DNA of 64,000 bases from Rikenellaceae bacterium (GTDB lineage: Bacteria > Bacteroidota > Bacteroidia > Bacteroidales > Rikenellaceae): NCBI GenBank assembly GCA_017935625.1, contig JAGBHC010000009.1, positions 1 through 64,000 on the forward strand, written 5' to 3'. This document shows, in pieces, positions 1 to 8,840 of the stretch (within the stretch, counting starts at the first letter, position 1; each line of letters opens with the position of its first letter). The notes beneath the pieces were generated by a model, which saw only the letters and a list, made by a program, of their open reading frames with translations, was not told the DNA's origin and did no database searches. A program made the translations under genes and the position numbers.

Positions 1-123
1 GGGGATTGCGGCACGGATGCGGGTGTCGTCGGTCACCTCGAACTTGTCGTTGAGGGGCACATTGAAATCAACGCGGATGATGGCGCGTTTGCCTTTGAAA
101 TCGTAAGTGTCGATTGTTGCCAT
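1..123 (-). CDS. pgk: Phosphoglycerate kinase, N-terminal 41 residues only
   Basis: The gene runs off the left edge of the window. The visible start is [20 protein letters not shown], followed by NVPL and a [11 protein letters not shown] stretch; the RVDFNVPL signature is the conserved N-terminal substrate-binding motif of phosphoglycerate kinase. The enzyme makes ATP and 3-phosphoglycerate from 1,3-bisphosphoglycerate in cytosolic glycolysis. The ATG at 123-121 is the natural start because it aligns with the family N-terminus. It is transcribed divergently from kbl. Nothing can be said about the rest of the protein. Confidence 0.93.
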   Translation of the reverse strand, partial: MATIDTYDFKGKRAIIRVDFNVPLNDKFEVTDDTRIRAAIP

Positions 124-188
124 TGTCTTTGTCTTTTTAATATTTTGAAATCAAATTCATTGCATCGAACGAGGGGTATCGTGTGCGG

Positions 189-196
189 CAAAAATA
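189..196 (-). promoter_or_regulatory. Candidate -7 box of pgk
   Basis: TATTTTTG on the minus strand fits the Bacteroidetes -7 consensus TAnnTTTG and lies 66 nt upstream of the pgk ATG. No convincing -33 TTTG sits at the usual distance, so this is a weak call. Confidence 0.4.
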
Positions 197-361
197 CGAA
201 AAAATTTTAATAAATATTCCTCTCCCATTTTTTGCCGTTATTTTTTTCACGCCGACCGTTTTTCCCGCCTCCGGGCCGCACGCCGCGGCGCCGCCGGCCG
301 CCCCCGGAGCCCGGGCGGAGGTAACAAATCGTAAGTTGCACGCATTTTTTCGCCGCCGAAA

Positions 362-392
362 TTGAAACATTCGTAAAAAATGCCTAACTTTG
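362..392 (+). promoter_or_regulatory. kbl promoter with flanking direct repeat
   Basis: TTG at 362-364, a 20-nt spacer and TAACTTTG at 385-392 match the Bacteroidetes -33/-7 consensus 50 nt upstream of kbl. A 15-nt near-identical direct repeat, GTAACAAATCGTAAG at 321-335 and GTAACAAATTGTAAG at 392-406, brackets the promoter and could be a regulator site. The remaining part of the 319-nt pgk-kbl spacer is a GC-rich block (255-320) with no other recognisable signal. Confidence 0.65.
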
Positions 393-442
393 TAACAAAT
401 TGTAAGCACAGAACACCATTTTACAACAAAATCGTTTGAGCT

Positions 443-1630
443 ATGTACGGCAAAATCAAAGAACATCTGCAACAGGAGCTGTCCGCCATCGAGCAGGCCG
501 GTCTCTATAAGAAGGAGCGCATCATCACCTCCGCCCAGCGTGCCGAAATCGGCGTGGGCGAAAAACAGGTACTCAATTTCTGCGCCAACAACTACCTGGG
601 CCTTTCGGACAACCCGCGTCTCATCCGGGCAGCCAAAGAGGCCATGGACCGACGCGGCTTCGGGATGTCCTCCGTACGTTTCATCTGCGGCACCCAGGAC
701 ATCCACAAAGAGCTGGAGCGGGCCATCGCCGACTACTTCGGCACCGAGGACACCATCCTCTACGCCGCCTGCTTCGACGCCAACGGCGGAGTCTTCGAGC
801 CGCTGCTCACCGAACAGGACGCCATCATCTCCGACGCCCTCAACCACGCCTCCATCATCGACGGCGTGCGTCTGTGCAAGGCGGTGCGCTACCGCTATGC
901 CAACGCCGACATGCAGGACCTCGAGAAACAGCTCAAACTCGCACAGGCCCAGCGATTCAGAATCATCGTCACCGACGGCGTCTTCTCCATGGACGGCAAC
1001 GTGGCCCCGATGGACGAAATCGTGCGTCTGGCCGAGAAGTACGACGCCCTGGTGATGGTGGACGAGTGCCACTCGGCCGGCGTGGTAGGCGCCACGGGCC
1101 GCGGCGTGACCGAGCGCTTCGGTCTGCGCGGACAGGTGGACATCATCACCGGCACCCTGGGCAAGGCCTTCGGCGGCAGCATCGGCGGATTCACCACCGG
1201 CCGCCGCGAAATCATCGACATGCTGCGCCAGCGGTCGCGTCCCTACCTCTTCTCCAACTCGCTGCCTCCCGCCGTGGTGGGCGCCAGCCTGGAGATGTTC
1301 CGCATGCTGGCCGAAAGCGACGAGCTGCACGAACGGCTGGCCGCCAACGTGGAGCACTTCCGCAACGGCATGCTGGCTGCGGGATTCGACATCAAGCCCA
1401 CCCAGTCGGCCATCTGCGCCGTGATGCTCTACGACGCACGCCTGTCGCAGGAGTTCGCCGCCCGGCTGCTCGACGAGGGCATCTACGTCACGGGCTTCTA
1501 CTACCCCGTGGTGCCCAAGGGACAGGCCCGCATCCGCGTGCAGGTGTCGGCGGGACACACCGTCGAACAGCTCGACCGGTGCATCGCCGCATTCATCAAG
1601 GTCGGCCGCGAGCTGGGAGTGCTGAAATAG
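443..1630 (+). CDS. kbl: Glycine C-acetyltransferase (2-amino-3-ketobutyrate CoA ligase)
   Basis: A PLP enzyme of the alpha-oxoamine synthase family that converts 2-amino-3-oxobutyrate and CoA to glycine and acetyl-CoA, the second step of threonine catabolism after Tdh. The 395-residue length is typical. The PLP lysine is K240 in TGTLGKAFGGSIGG, the pocket DECHSAGVVG precedes it, and FCANNYLGLSDNP near residue 45 is the family N-terminal signature. Serine palmitoyltransferase, KBL and AONS share this fold; the N-terminus (MYGKIKEHLQQELSAIEQAG) and close agreement with bacterial Kbl favour Kbl. No tdh is adjacent. It is followed by a strong terminator and then an Lrp-type regulator, a family known to control threonine catabolism in E. 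coli. Confidence 0.92.
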   Translation: MYGKIKEHLQQELSAIEQAGLYKKERIITSAQRAEIGVGEKQVLNFCANNYLGLSDNPRLIRAAKEAMDRRGFGMSSVRFICGTQDIHKELERAIADYFGTEDTILYAACFDANGGVFEPLLTEQDAIISDALNHASIIDGVRLCKAVRYRYANADMQDLEKQLKLAQAQRFRIIVTDGVFSMDGNVAPMDEIVRLAEKYDALVMVDECHSAGVVGATGRGVTERFGLRGQVDIITGTLGKAFGGSIGGFTTGRREIIDMLRQRSRPYLFSNSLPPAVVGASLEMFRMLAESDELHERLAANVEHFRNGMLAAGFDIKPTQSAICAVMLYDARLSQEFAARLLDEGIYVTGFYYPVVPKGQARIRVQVSAGHTVEQLDRCIAAFIKVGRELGVLK

Positions 1631-1652
1631 AGCGCCCCGCACCATTCATACA

Positions 1653-1692
1653 GCCTTCCGGCGGCAGCCACGCTCTTCCGCCGGAGGCTTTT
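1653..1692 (+). terminator. Rho-independent terminator of kbl
   Basis: GCCTTCCGGCGG pairs with CCGCCGGAGGC across a 13-nt loop and is followed by five T residues, 25 nt after the kbl stop codon. Confidence 0.8.
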
Positions 1693-1859
1693 TCGCCTTT
1701 CGCCCCGCTGCGGAAGGGAACGGAGGAGACACCCCGACAATCGGACGGGTGCCGCACGGCACTTTCCGGCCAGGGAGTCCGGTCGGTCCGATATTTGGAA
1801 CGCTCCTCCGCAGACAAAGAACACGAACGAATCCGGACTCCGAAATACCATACACAATT

Positions 1860-2339
1860 ATGCCGAAAGTTACCATAGACGCCATCGACCGGAAAATCCT
1901 CCAGTACCTCATCAAGAACGCCCGCATGCCGTTTCTCGAAATCGCCCGCGAATGCGGAATCTCCGGCGCGGCCATCCACCAGCGGGTCAAGAAACTCGAC
2001 GACGCGGGCGTGATTCTGGGGTCGCGCCTGGAGGTGGACCCCAAGAGCCTGGGATTCGACGTCTGCGCCTTCATCGGTATCAAGGTGCAGGACCCGCGCA
2101 TGAACTCCACCACCGTCTCCGAGCTGGAAAAGGTTCCCGAGGTGGTCGAATGCCACTACATCACGGGCGAGAACAACATCCTGGCCAAACTCTACTGCAT
2201 CGACAACGAACACCTGATGCACACCATCTTCGACAGCATCCTCAAAATCCCCGGCATCACGGCCACCCAGACCATGATTTCGCTCAACGAGCTCTTCTCC
2301 AGACAGGTGGATGTCGAAATCGAGGAACTGGCCGAATAA
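1860..2339 (+). CDS. Lrp/AsnC-family transcriptional regulator
   Basis: A 159-residue regulator with an N-terminal winged HTH (about residues 5-60; DAIDRKILQYLIKNARMPF and the recognition helix SGAAIHQRVKKLDDAGVI) and a C-terminal RAM/AsnC effector domain from about residue 68. Members bind DNA as dimers to octamers and respond to amino acids. The ATG at 1860 is preferred over upstream in-frame codons because the family begins a few residues before the DxxDxxIL helix. The ligand cannot be read from sequence. Its position after kbl suggests, as inference, control of threonine/glycine metabolism. The gap to queD is only 26 nt, so the two are probably cotranscribed. Confidence 0.92.
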   Translation: MPKVTIDAIDRKILQYLIKNARMPFLEIARECGISGAAIHQRVKKLDDAGVILGSRLEVDPKSLGFDVCAFIGIKVQDPRMNSTTVSELEKVPEVVECHYITGENNILAKLYCIDNEHLMHTIFDSILKIPGITATQTMISLNELFSRQVDVEIEELAE

Positions 2340-2365
2340 ACCTCCCCGACAACACCGCTGCAACC

Positions 2366-2821
2366 ATGAGCATCATCAGACTGACCAAAGAGTTCTCCTT
2401 CGAGATGGCCCACACCCTCGAGCGATACGACGGCCCCTGCCGCGAGGTGCACGGCCACTCCTACAAACTGGCGGTGACCGTGGCCGGTACGCCGCGCTGC
2501 GACGACTCCGACCCCAAGAACGGCATGGTGACGGATTTCGGCGTGCTGAAGGCCATCGTGGGCGAGGCCGTGGTCGAACGCCTCGACCACGCGTTCGTGC
2601 TGCGCGACACGCCCGCCAACCGGGCGCTGCGCGAAACCCTTCGCGACCGCTTCGCCCGCATCGTGCTCACCCCCTACCAGCCCACGTGCGAGAACATGAT
2701 AGCCGACTTCGCCCGCCGCATCGCCGCCCGGCTGCCCGAAGGGGTCGCCCTCCACTCGCTGCGCCTGCACGAAACGGCCACCTCCTACGCCGAATGGTAC
2801 GCCTGCGACAACCCCCTGTAA
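2366..2821 (+). CDS. queD: 6-carboxytetrahydropterin synthase / PTPS family
   Basis: A 151-residue protein of the pyruvoyl-tetrahydropterin synthase fold. QueD converts 7,8-dihydroneopterin triphosphate to 6-carboxytetrahydropterin in queuosine biosynthesis. Zinc-binding histidines are seen in FEMAHTL (near residue 13) and in HGHSYKL (near residue 30), with the catalytic Cys just before in CREVHGH. DFGVLKAIV, ERLDHAFVL and the glutamate in LHETATSYAEW complete the active site. No other que gene is in the window, so QueD versus a eukaryote-like PTPS rests on family and length. It sits in a compact Lrp-queD-polA run on one strand. Confidence 0.88.
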   Translation: MSIIRLTKEFSFEMAHTLERYDGPCREVHGHSYKLAVTVAGTPRCDDSDPKNGMVTDFGVLKAIVGEAVVERLDHAFVLRDTPANRALRETLRDRFARIVLTPYQPTCENMIADFARRIAARLPEGVALHSLRLHETATSYAEWYACDNPL

Positions 2822-2863
2822 AAACACCCCCTTCACGAAAAAGAACCCTTGTTTCCGACCACC

Positions 2864-5779
2864 ATGAAGAAACTCTTCCTAATAGACGCCTACGCGCTCA
2901 TCTTCAAATGCTACTATGCCTTTCTGGGGCGCCCCATGCGCAACCGCGACGGGGTGAACACCTCGGCGGTGTTCGGATTCGTCAAGTTCCTGCGCGACAT
3001 CGTCCGACGCGAAAAACCCCAATACCTGGGCGTGGCGTTCGACCCCAAGGGGGGCTGCTTCCGCAAGGAGATATACCCCGCCTACAAGGCCAACCGGCCC
3101 GACACGCCGGAGGACATCGTCGCTTCGGTGCCCTACATCAAACGGGTGCTCGAGGCGATGCGCATCCCCGTGCTCGAGGTGGCGGGCTACGAGGCCGACG
3201 ACGTAATCGGCACCCTCTCGCACAAGGCGGCCGCCGAGGGGTTCGAGGTCTACATGGTCACCCCCGACAAGGACTACGGGCAGCTGGTGACCGACCGCAT
3301 CTTCATCTACCGCCAGAAAAAGGGGAGCGAGGGCATCGACATCCTCGGCCCGCAACAAATCAACGAACACTACGGCATCGCCTCTCCGCAGCTGGTCATC
3401 GACATCCTCAGCCTGTGGGGCGACGCCTCGGACAACATACCCGGCGTGCCCGGCATCGGCGAGAAGGGAGCCTGCAAGCTGGTGGGGCAGCTGGGCACGG
3501 TGGAGGACATCCTCGCCCGCACCGACCTGCTGCGCGGCCGGCAGAAAGAGAACATCGAGGCCAACCGCGACCAGCTCCTGATGGCCAAACGACTGGCCAC
3601 CATCTCCTTAGACGTTCCCATCGAATTCGACCCGCAGAGCCTGGCCGTCGAGGCACCCGACACGGAGCGGCTGCGCGAGGTCTACTCCGAACTGGGATTC
3701 AACATGTTCCTGCGCGAAATGGAGAGCGAGAAGTTCTCGCCGTTCAACTCCTCGGTAACGGTCGATACCCCCACCGTCGCCGACGGCGACATCCCCGTGC
3801 AGGCGGCCCAGACCCAACTGGCGCAGGTGGCCGCCGCCAAAAGCCGCCAGCGGGCGGCCGCCGCACTCCGCGGCCAGGGGTCGCTCTTCGACGACCCGGC
3901 CCTGCAGGCCCCGGGCAGCAGCGCGAACGCCGCGCCCGGCACCGCGACCGAACCGCCGCAGGAGTCCGCTTTCGCCAGCGCCGCAGAGACCCCCCACGAC
4001 TACCGCATCGCCCGGACCGAAGAGCAGGTGCGGGAGATGGTCGCCCGCCTGCGGAGCTACGACCGCATCTGTCTCGACACCGAGACCACCGGCTTCGACA
4101 TCTTCAACGACCGCATCGTGGGCATCTCCTTCGCCGTGGAGCCGGGCCAGGCGTGGTACGTGCCCCTCGACGCCGCCTCGCTCGAACGCTACCGCCCGCT
4201 GCTCGCCCCGCTGCTCGCCGACCCGGCAGTGGCCAAAATCGGACAGAACATCAAGTTCGACATCATGGTGCTGCGGGCCAACGGACTGGAAGTCCGCGGA
4301 TTCAAATACGACACCATGCTGCTCCACTACCTGCTCGACCCCGAAAGCCGGCACGGCATGAACCAGCTGGCGCTGCGCTACCTCGATTACCAGCCCATCG
4401 AGATAACCTCCCTCATCGGCACCGGCTCCAAGCAGCTCACCATGGACATGGTCCCCGTGGACAAGGTGGCCGAATACGCCGCCGAGGACGCCGACGTCAC
4501 CCTGCGCCTGATGGAGGTGCTCTGGCCCATGGTCGAGGAGCAGGGATTCGCCGAGCTCTACCGCACCATCGAAGAGCCCATGATTGACGTGCTCGCCGGA
4601 ATCGAGATGACCGGCGTGAAGATAGACGTCGCGGCGCTCGACGCCTACGGCGAGGTGCTCACCGGCGAACTGGTGGCGCTCGAGGAGCGAATCCGCCGCA
4701 TCGCCGGCGACCAGACCCTCAACATCAACTCGGCCCGCCAGCTGGGCGAGCTGCTCTTCACCCGCCTGCGCATCGACGACAAACCCAAGATGACCAAAAC
4801 CCGTCAGTTCCGCACCGACGAGGAGTACCTCCAGTCACTGGCCCCGCGCCACGAAATCATCGGACTGATACTCGAATACCGGGGCATCAAGAAACTGCTC
4901 TCGACCTACGTCGAGGCCCTGCCCCAGCTGGTGAACCGCACCACGGGACGCATACACACCTCCTTCAACCAGGCCGTCACCGCCACCGGGCGCCTCTCCT
5001 CGACCAACCCCAACCTGCAGAACATTCCGGTCCGCGACGAACGGGGCAGGCACATCCGCCGCGCCTTCGTCGCCTCGGACGACGACCACCTGCTGCTCTC
5101 GGTCGATTACAGCCAGGTGGAGCTGCGCCTGATGGCCCACCTGAGCGGCGACCCCCACCTCATCGAAGCCTTCCAGTGCGGAGAGGACATCCACGCGGCC
5201 ACCGCCGCCCGCCTGTTCGGGATTCCCTTCGCCGAGGTGACCGCCGACCAGCGCCGCAAGGCCAAAACCGCCAACTTCGGCATCATCTACGGCATCTCGG
5301 CCTTCGGACTGAGCCAGCGGCTCAACATTCCGCGTGCCGAGGCCAAGAGCATCATCGACGGCTACTTCGCCTCCTATCCCGGCGTGAAGGAGTACATGGA
5401 CCGGGTCGTGGCCAAGGCCAAGGAGGAGGGCTACGTCTCCACGCTCTTCGGCCGCCGCCGCTACCTCAACGACATCGCCTCCCGCAACGCCGTCGCTCGC
5501 GGCCTGGCCGAACGCAACGCCATCAACGCCCCCATCCAGGGCAGCGCCGCCGATATCATGAAAATCGCCATGATTGAGACAGACCGGCGGCTCCGCGAGG
5601 GGAAGTTCGCCGCCCGGGTGATACTTCAGGTACACGACGAAATCGTGCTCGACGTCCCCCGCAGCGAGCTCGACGCCGTGCGCACGCTGGTGGTCGAGGC
5701 GATGGAGAGCGCCGCAGCGCTGCGGGTGAAGCTGGTCGCCGACGCCGGCTGGGGCGCCAACTGGGTCGAAGCCCACTAA
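2864..5779 (+). CDS. polA: DNA polymerase I with all three domains
   Basis: A 971-residue repair and Okazaki-processing polymerase. Residues 1 to about 290 form the 5' nuclease (FLIDAYALIFKCYYAF, AGYEADDVIGTL, GDASDNIPGVPGIGEK). After a low-complexity Ala/Gln-rich linker (about 310-375), the 3'-5' exonuclease domain keeps its catalytic acids in DTETTGFD (about 404), IGQNIKFDIM and YAAEDADVT, so proofreading is probably active; many family members have lost it. The polymerase domain carries motif A DYSQVELRL (about 747), motif B RRKAKTANFGIIYG and motif C VHDEIVLDV (about 923). The ATG at 2864 gives the conserved MKKLFLIDAY start, and an in-frame TTG 15 nt upstream is less likely. Confidence 0.97.
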   Translation: MKKLFLIDAYALIFKCYYAFLGRPMRNRDGVNTSAVFGFVKFLRDIVRREKPQYLGVAFDPKGGCFRKEIYPAYKANRPDTPEDIVASVPYIKRVLEAMRIPVLEVAGYEADDVIGTLSHKAAAEGFEVYMVTPDKDYGQLVTDRIFIYRQKKGSEGIDILGPQQINEHYGIASPQLVIDILSLWGDASDNIPGVPGIGEKGACKLVGQLGTVEDILARTDLLRGRQKENIEANRDQLLMAKRLATISLDVPIEFDPQSLAVEAPDTERLREVYSELGFNMFLREMESEKFSPFNSSVTVDTPTVADGDIPVQAAQTQLAQVAAAKSRQRAAAALRGQGSLFDDPALQAPGSSANAAPGTATEPPQESAFASAAETPHDYRIARTEEQVREMVARLRSYDRICLDTETTGFDIFNDRIVGISFAVEPGQAWYVPLDAASLERYRPLLAPLLADPAVAKIGQNIKFDIMVLRANGLEVRGFKYDTMLLHYLLDPESRHGMNQLALRYLDYQPIEITSLIGTGSKQLTMDMVPVDKVAEYAAEDADVTLRLMEVLWPMVEEQGFAELYRTIEEPMIDVLAGIEMTGVKIDVAALDAYGEVLTGELVALEERIRRIAGDQTLNINSARQLGELLFTRLRIDDKPKMTKTRQFRTDEEYLQSLAPRHEIIGLILEYRGIKKLLSTYVEALPQLVNRTTGRIHTSFNQAVTATGRLSSTNPNLQNIPVRDERGRHIRRAFVASDDDHLLLSVDYSQVELRLMAHLSGDPHLIEAFQCGEDIHAATAARLFGIPFAEVTADQRRKAKTANFGIIYGISAFGLSQRLNIPRAEAKSIIDGYFASYPGVKEYMDRVVAKAKEEGYVSTLFGRRRYLNDIASRNAVARGLAERNAINAPIQGSAADIMKIAMIETDRRLREGKFAARVILQVHDEIVLDVPRSELDAVRTLVVEAMESAAALRVKLVADAGWGANWVEAH

Positions 5780-5937
5780 TTCCCTCCCGGGCGCAAAACC
5801 CAGCGAAAGAAGACCGCCCCCGAACGGAAAAAAGGCGGAACGGCCAACCGGCACCCCAGAGCGAAAAGGCCGCAAAACGAACAGAGAGAGGGGTCCCGAA
5901 CCGACGGGAACCGAACCGACGAAAAAAGAGACGACTT

Positions 5938-6390
5938 ATGAGATTGCTGATACAACGGGTGGCCCGGGCAAGCGTCACCATCGGCGGAGAGCTCCGCTCG
6001 CAGATAGGCCGCGGGATGCTGATTCTGGTGGGAGTGGAACCCGCAGACGGGCCCGAGGACGCGCAGTGGCTGGCCGGCAAGGCCGCGCGGCTGCGGATTT
6101 TCGACGACGAACGGGGCGTGATGAACCTCGACATCGGGGCCATCGACGGCGAGTTGCTGGTGGTGAGCCAGTTCACCCTCTTCGCCTCGACCAGAAAGGG
6201 GAACCGTCCCTCCTACGTCCGCGCGGCGGGCGAAGCGGTGGCAAAGCCTTTGTACGAAGAGTTCATGGCCCGGCTCGGAGCCGAAACCGGCAAACGGGTG
6301 CAGAGCGGGGTTTTCGGGGCCGACATGCAGGTGGAACTGCTCAACGACGGGCCGGTCACCATCTGGATAGACTCCAAAAACAGAGAATAA
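5938..6390 (+). CDS. dtd: D-aminoacyl-tRNA deacylase
   Basis: A 150-residue homodimeric proofreading enzyme that hydrolyses D-amino acids (and mischarged glycine) from tRNA. It begins MRLLIQRVARASVTIGGE as the family does. The substrate-selecting motifs SQFTLFA (near residue 79) and the C-terminal Gly-cisPro motif GPVTIWID are both intact. It follows polA by 158 nt of GC-rich spacer with no clear terminator, so readthrough is possible. Confidence 0.95.
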   Translation: MRLLIQRVARASVTIGGELRSQIGRGMLILVGVEPADGPEDAQWLAGKAARLRIFDDERGVMNLDIGAIDGELLVVSQFTLFASTRKGNRPSYVRAAGEAVAKPLYEEFMARLGAETGKRVQSGVFGADMQVELLNDGPVTIWIDSKNRE

Positions 6391-6426
6391 TTCTCCCGAA
6401 CGGGAACAACGTAGCGGATATTTTAC

Positions 6427-6434
6427 TAACTTCG
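6427..6434 (+). promoter_or_regulatory. Possible -7 box of mqnA
   Basis: TAACTTCG, one mismatch from TAnnTTTG, 63 nt before the mqnA ATG. The surrounding AT-rich patch supports it, but no -33 box is clear. Confidence 0.3.
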
Positions 6435-6496
6435 TACCGGATTTTAAGATTTCGGACTTTTAGGAATACTCACATTACCACATCAAATCATGGACG

Positions 6497-7261
6497 ATGG
6501 CCCGGACCAAAATAGCAGCCGTTTCGTATCTGAACACGATACCGTTCATCTACGGTATCGAGCACTCGGGTGTGCTGAGTGCCGAACTGCTGCTCTCTCC
6601 GCCGAGCGGTTGCGCCAGGGCCTTCATCGACGGTAAGGCCGACGTAGCGCTGGTCCCCGCAGCGGCCGTCCCCGCGATTCCCGACGCCGAAATCGTCACC
6701 GACTACTGCATCGGAGCCACCGGCCCGGTACGCACCGTGGTGATGATGTGCGACTGTCCGCTGCGCGAAATCCGCCGCGTGCATCTCGACTTCCACTCGC
6801 TGACCTCGGCCCGGCTCATCAAGATTCTGGCCGACAAACTCTGGAAAATCGCCCCCGAATGGGTCGAACTCACCGACTATGCCAAAACGGACAATCCGCA
6901 GCCGGGCGATGCCTTTCTGCTCATCGGCGACAAGGTGTTCGCCGCCGAGGGGAAGTTCCGCTACACGTTCGACCTGGCCGAGGCGTGGCAGAAGCTCACC
7001 CGCATGCCGTTCGCTTTCGCCGTGTGGATAGCCCGCAAAGGGGTGTCCCGCGAGGTGACCGACGCCCTGCAGCACGCCCTCACCTACGGCGTGGAGCACA
7101 CCTGGGAAGCCATCGTGGAACACGGCTTCGACGACCGCGACTACGCCTACGAATATCTTACCCGCAACATCGACTTCGTTTTCGACGCTCAAAAATACAA
7201 GGCGCTGCAGAAATTCTGGGACACCGGGCTCAGAGTCTCCCTGCGTGCCAATCCCGGCTGA
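6497..7261 (+). CDS. mqnA: Chorismate dehydratase, menaquinone (futalosine) pathway
   Basis: A 254-residue protein of the MqnA/MqnD family with a periplasmic-binding-protein fold but no signal peptide. MqnA dehydrates chorismate to 3-[(1-carboxyvinyl)oxy]benzoate, the first step of the futalosine route. The start KIAAVSYLNTIPFIYGIE and the segments DVALVPAAAVP and LLIGDKVFA are family features; SYLNT is the typical MqnA entry motif. MqnD is the main alternative but usually lacks this N-terminus. A ubiX homologue lies about 2.4 kb downstream. The classical Men route of Bacteroides is not represented in the window. Confidence 0.8.
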   Translation: MARTKIAAVSYLNTIPFIYGIEHSGVLSAELLLSPPSGCARAFIDGKADVALVPAAAVPAIPDAEIVTDYCIGATGPVRTVVMMCDCPLREIRRVHLDFHSLTSARLIKILADKLWKIAPEWVELTDYAKTDNPQPGDAFLLIGDKVFAAEGKFRYTFDLAEAWQKLTRMPFAFAVWIARKGVSREVTDALQHALTYGVEHTWEAIVEHGFDDRDYAYEYLTRNIDFVFDAQKYKALQKFWDTGLRVSLRANPG

Positions 7262-7366
7262 ACTGCCGACCGTCCCCGTCGCACGCAACAGGAGGAATAG
7301 GCAACGGGCATATTCCGCTCGCGGCCGGCAGAGAATAGCAGTTCAACCCCGATAAAGCGCCGAGCT

Positions 7367-8317
7367 ATGATTACAATTTATCTGAAACAATACAACAAAA
7401 TCGTGCGTAACGCCGACCTCAAACTCTTCGACGAGCTGGGTTACGACGACATTTTGTGGATTGACATGGTCTCCCCCTCGCTCAAGGAGCAGAAGGCCGT
7501 GGAGAATTTCATGGAAATCAATCTATTGACACGTCAGCAGGTAGAGGAAATCGAGAGTACGTCGAAATACTCCGAGACGGAGAACGCCATCATCTCCAAC
7601 TCCAACTTCTTCGTGCCGGTGAACGAGACCTTCAACGTGGAGCCCGTGTCGTTCATCATCGCCGAGGGCGTGCTGGTGTCGGTGCGCAACTCGGAGTTCC
7701 GCACCTTCAACGAGGCCGCCAAGCGGCTCCAGATGAACTACCGCGCCTATCCCACGGGCTATCATCTGCTCATCTCCATTCTGGAGGTGCGAATCGACTT
7801 CGACGCCGACCTGGTGGAGATGATATCGCGCCAAATCGCCGCCCTGAGCAAGGACCTGACCCTGGGCGTGAAGGTGGACGTGGAGGTCATCAAACGCATC
7901 AACTACCTGCAGGAGAACACCATGTTGATACGCGAGAACATCTTCGACCGCCAGCGCGTGCTCTCGGGCATCCTGCGCAGCGAACGCTTCCCGAACGACA
8001 TCTATCCCCGCCTGCAGCTGATGATTAAGGACGTCAATTCGCTCATCAACCACGCCGACTTCAGCTTCGAGCGACTCGACTACATCCAGGACACGGCCCT
8101 GGGACTCATCACCATCGAACAGAACAACATCGTAAAGATATTCTCCGTGGCGGCGGTCATCTTCCTGCCCGCCACCCTCATCGCGAGCATCTACGGCATG
8201 AACTTCCGCTTCATGCCCGAACTCGAATGGCGCTACGGCTACCTGTTCGCCATCGGCCTGATGCTCTTCGTCTCGATTGGGGTCTACATCTTCTTCAAAC
8301 TCAAGAAGTGGCTCTGA
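7367..8317 (+). CDS. corA: CorA-family divalent metal (Mg2+/Co2+) transporter
   Basis: A 316-residue inner-membrane channel of the CorA/MIT family that forms pentamers. The long soluble N-terminal funnel (1 to about 250) is followed by two C-terminal helices, IFSVAAVIFLPATLIASIYG and LFAIGLMLFVSIGVYIFF. The YGMNF signature between them is the selectivity loop. The N-terminus is divergent, as usual in this family. The stop is followed immediately by a strong GC hairpin (8322-8352). Confidence 0.93.
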   Translation: MITIYLKQYNKIVRNADLKLFDELGYDDILWIDMVSPSLKEQKAVENFMEINLLTRQQVEEIESTSKYSETENAIISNSNFFVPVNETFNVEPVSFIIAEGVLVSVRNSEFRTFNEAAKRLQMNYRAYPTGYHLLISILEVRIDFDADLVEMISRQIAALSKDLTLGVKVDVEVIKRINYLQENTMLIRENIFDRQRVLSGILRSERFPNDIYPRLQLMIKDVNSLINHADFSFERLDYIQDTALGLITIEQNNIVKIFSVAAVIFLPATLIASIYGMNFRFMPELEWRYGYLFAIGLMLFVSIGVYIFFKLKKWL

Positions 8318-8770
8318 CCGGGCCGGCGGGGCGGCACCGCCCCGCCGCCGGAAAACCTGCGCCCACCGCCGGCAGAGCGGGAAACATACGCACCTGCCCT
8401 CCGCCCGCCGAAGAAGCACCGCCCTGCCGCCCGAGTGGTAAACGACGACCTTCCGGCAAGGAGCCTCCTACCCCGCTGCCGGGGTCGTGAAAGCCATACC
8501 GCCGACGACCTCCCGGCGAGAAACACATACACCCCCTCCTGCCCGAGCAGCCTCCGACCCGCCCGCCGGAGCAGAAAGAAATAGACACACCAGCGACCCG
8601 CCCGCCGGAGCGGCGAAACCACCGGATTCCACCGACATGCCCGGAGAGAAATACAATCTACGATTTATCATAAATAAGAGACTTGGCCCCTGCATCCCCC
8701 GAAAAACCTCTACCCTAACTACCGGGCGGCGAGCCTGCCCCCGCCCGCCGGAGCGGCGAAACCTCCACAA
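8318..8770. repeat. GC-rich spacer built of degenerate repeats
   Basis: This 450-nt non-coding stretch after corA is made of imperfect 30-60 nt units. The clearest shared core, GACCCGCCCGCCGGAGC, occurs near 8562 and 8596, with a related copy near 8742 that continues GCGGCGAAACC. An AT-rich island around 8650-8690 contains a perfect 13-nt palindrome, ATTTAT-C-ATAAAT, at 8663-8675. Open frames exist on both strands but repeat the same peptide in different frames, so I see no gene. Confidence 0.6.
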
Positions 8771-8773
8771 ACG

Positions 8774-8806
8774 AAAAGGGTCTCCGCAAAAGCGGAGACC
8801 CTTTTT
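8774..8806. terminator. Bidirectional terminator between corA and efp
   Basis: AAAAGGGTCTCCGC and GCGGAGACCCTTTTT form a near-perfect stem with a short A-rich loop. There is a T run on both strands, so it can end efp (minus) and transcripts from corA (plus). Confidence 0.85.
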
Positions 8807-8840
8807 CGGTCGGTTCCGGACCCTTGCTGCGGGGCTCGGA

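Noticed and set aside
2311..4587. Long alternative-frame open stretch over queD and polA
   Set aside because: It is Arg/Pro-rich and overlaps two complete conserved enzymes in another frame.
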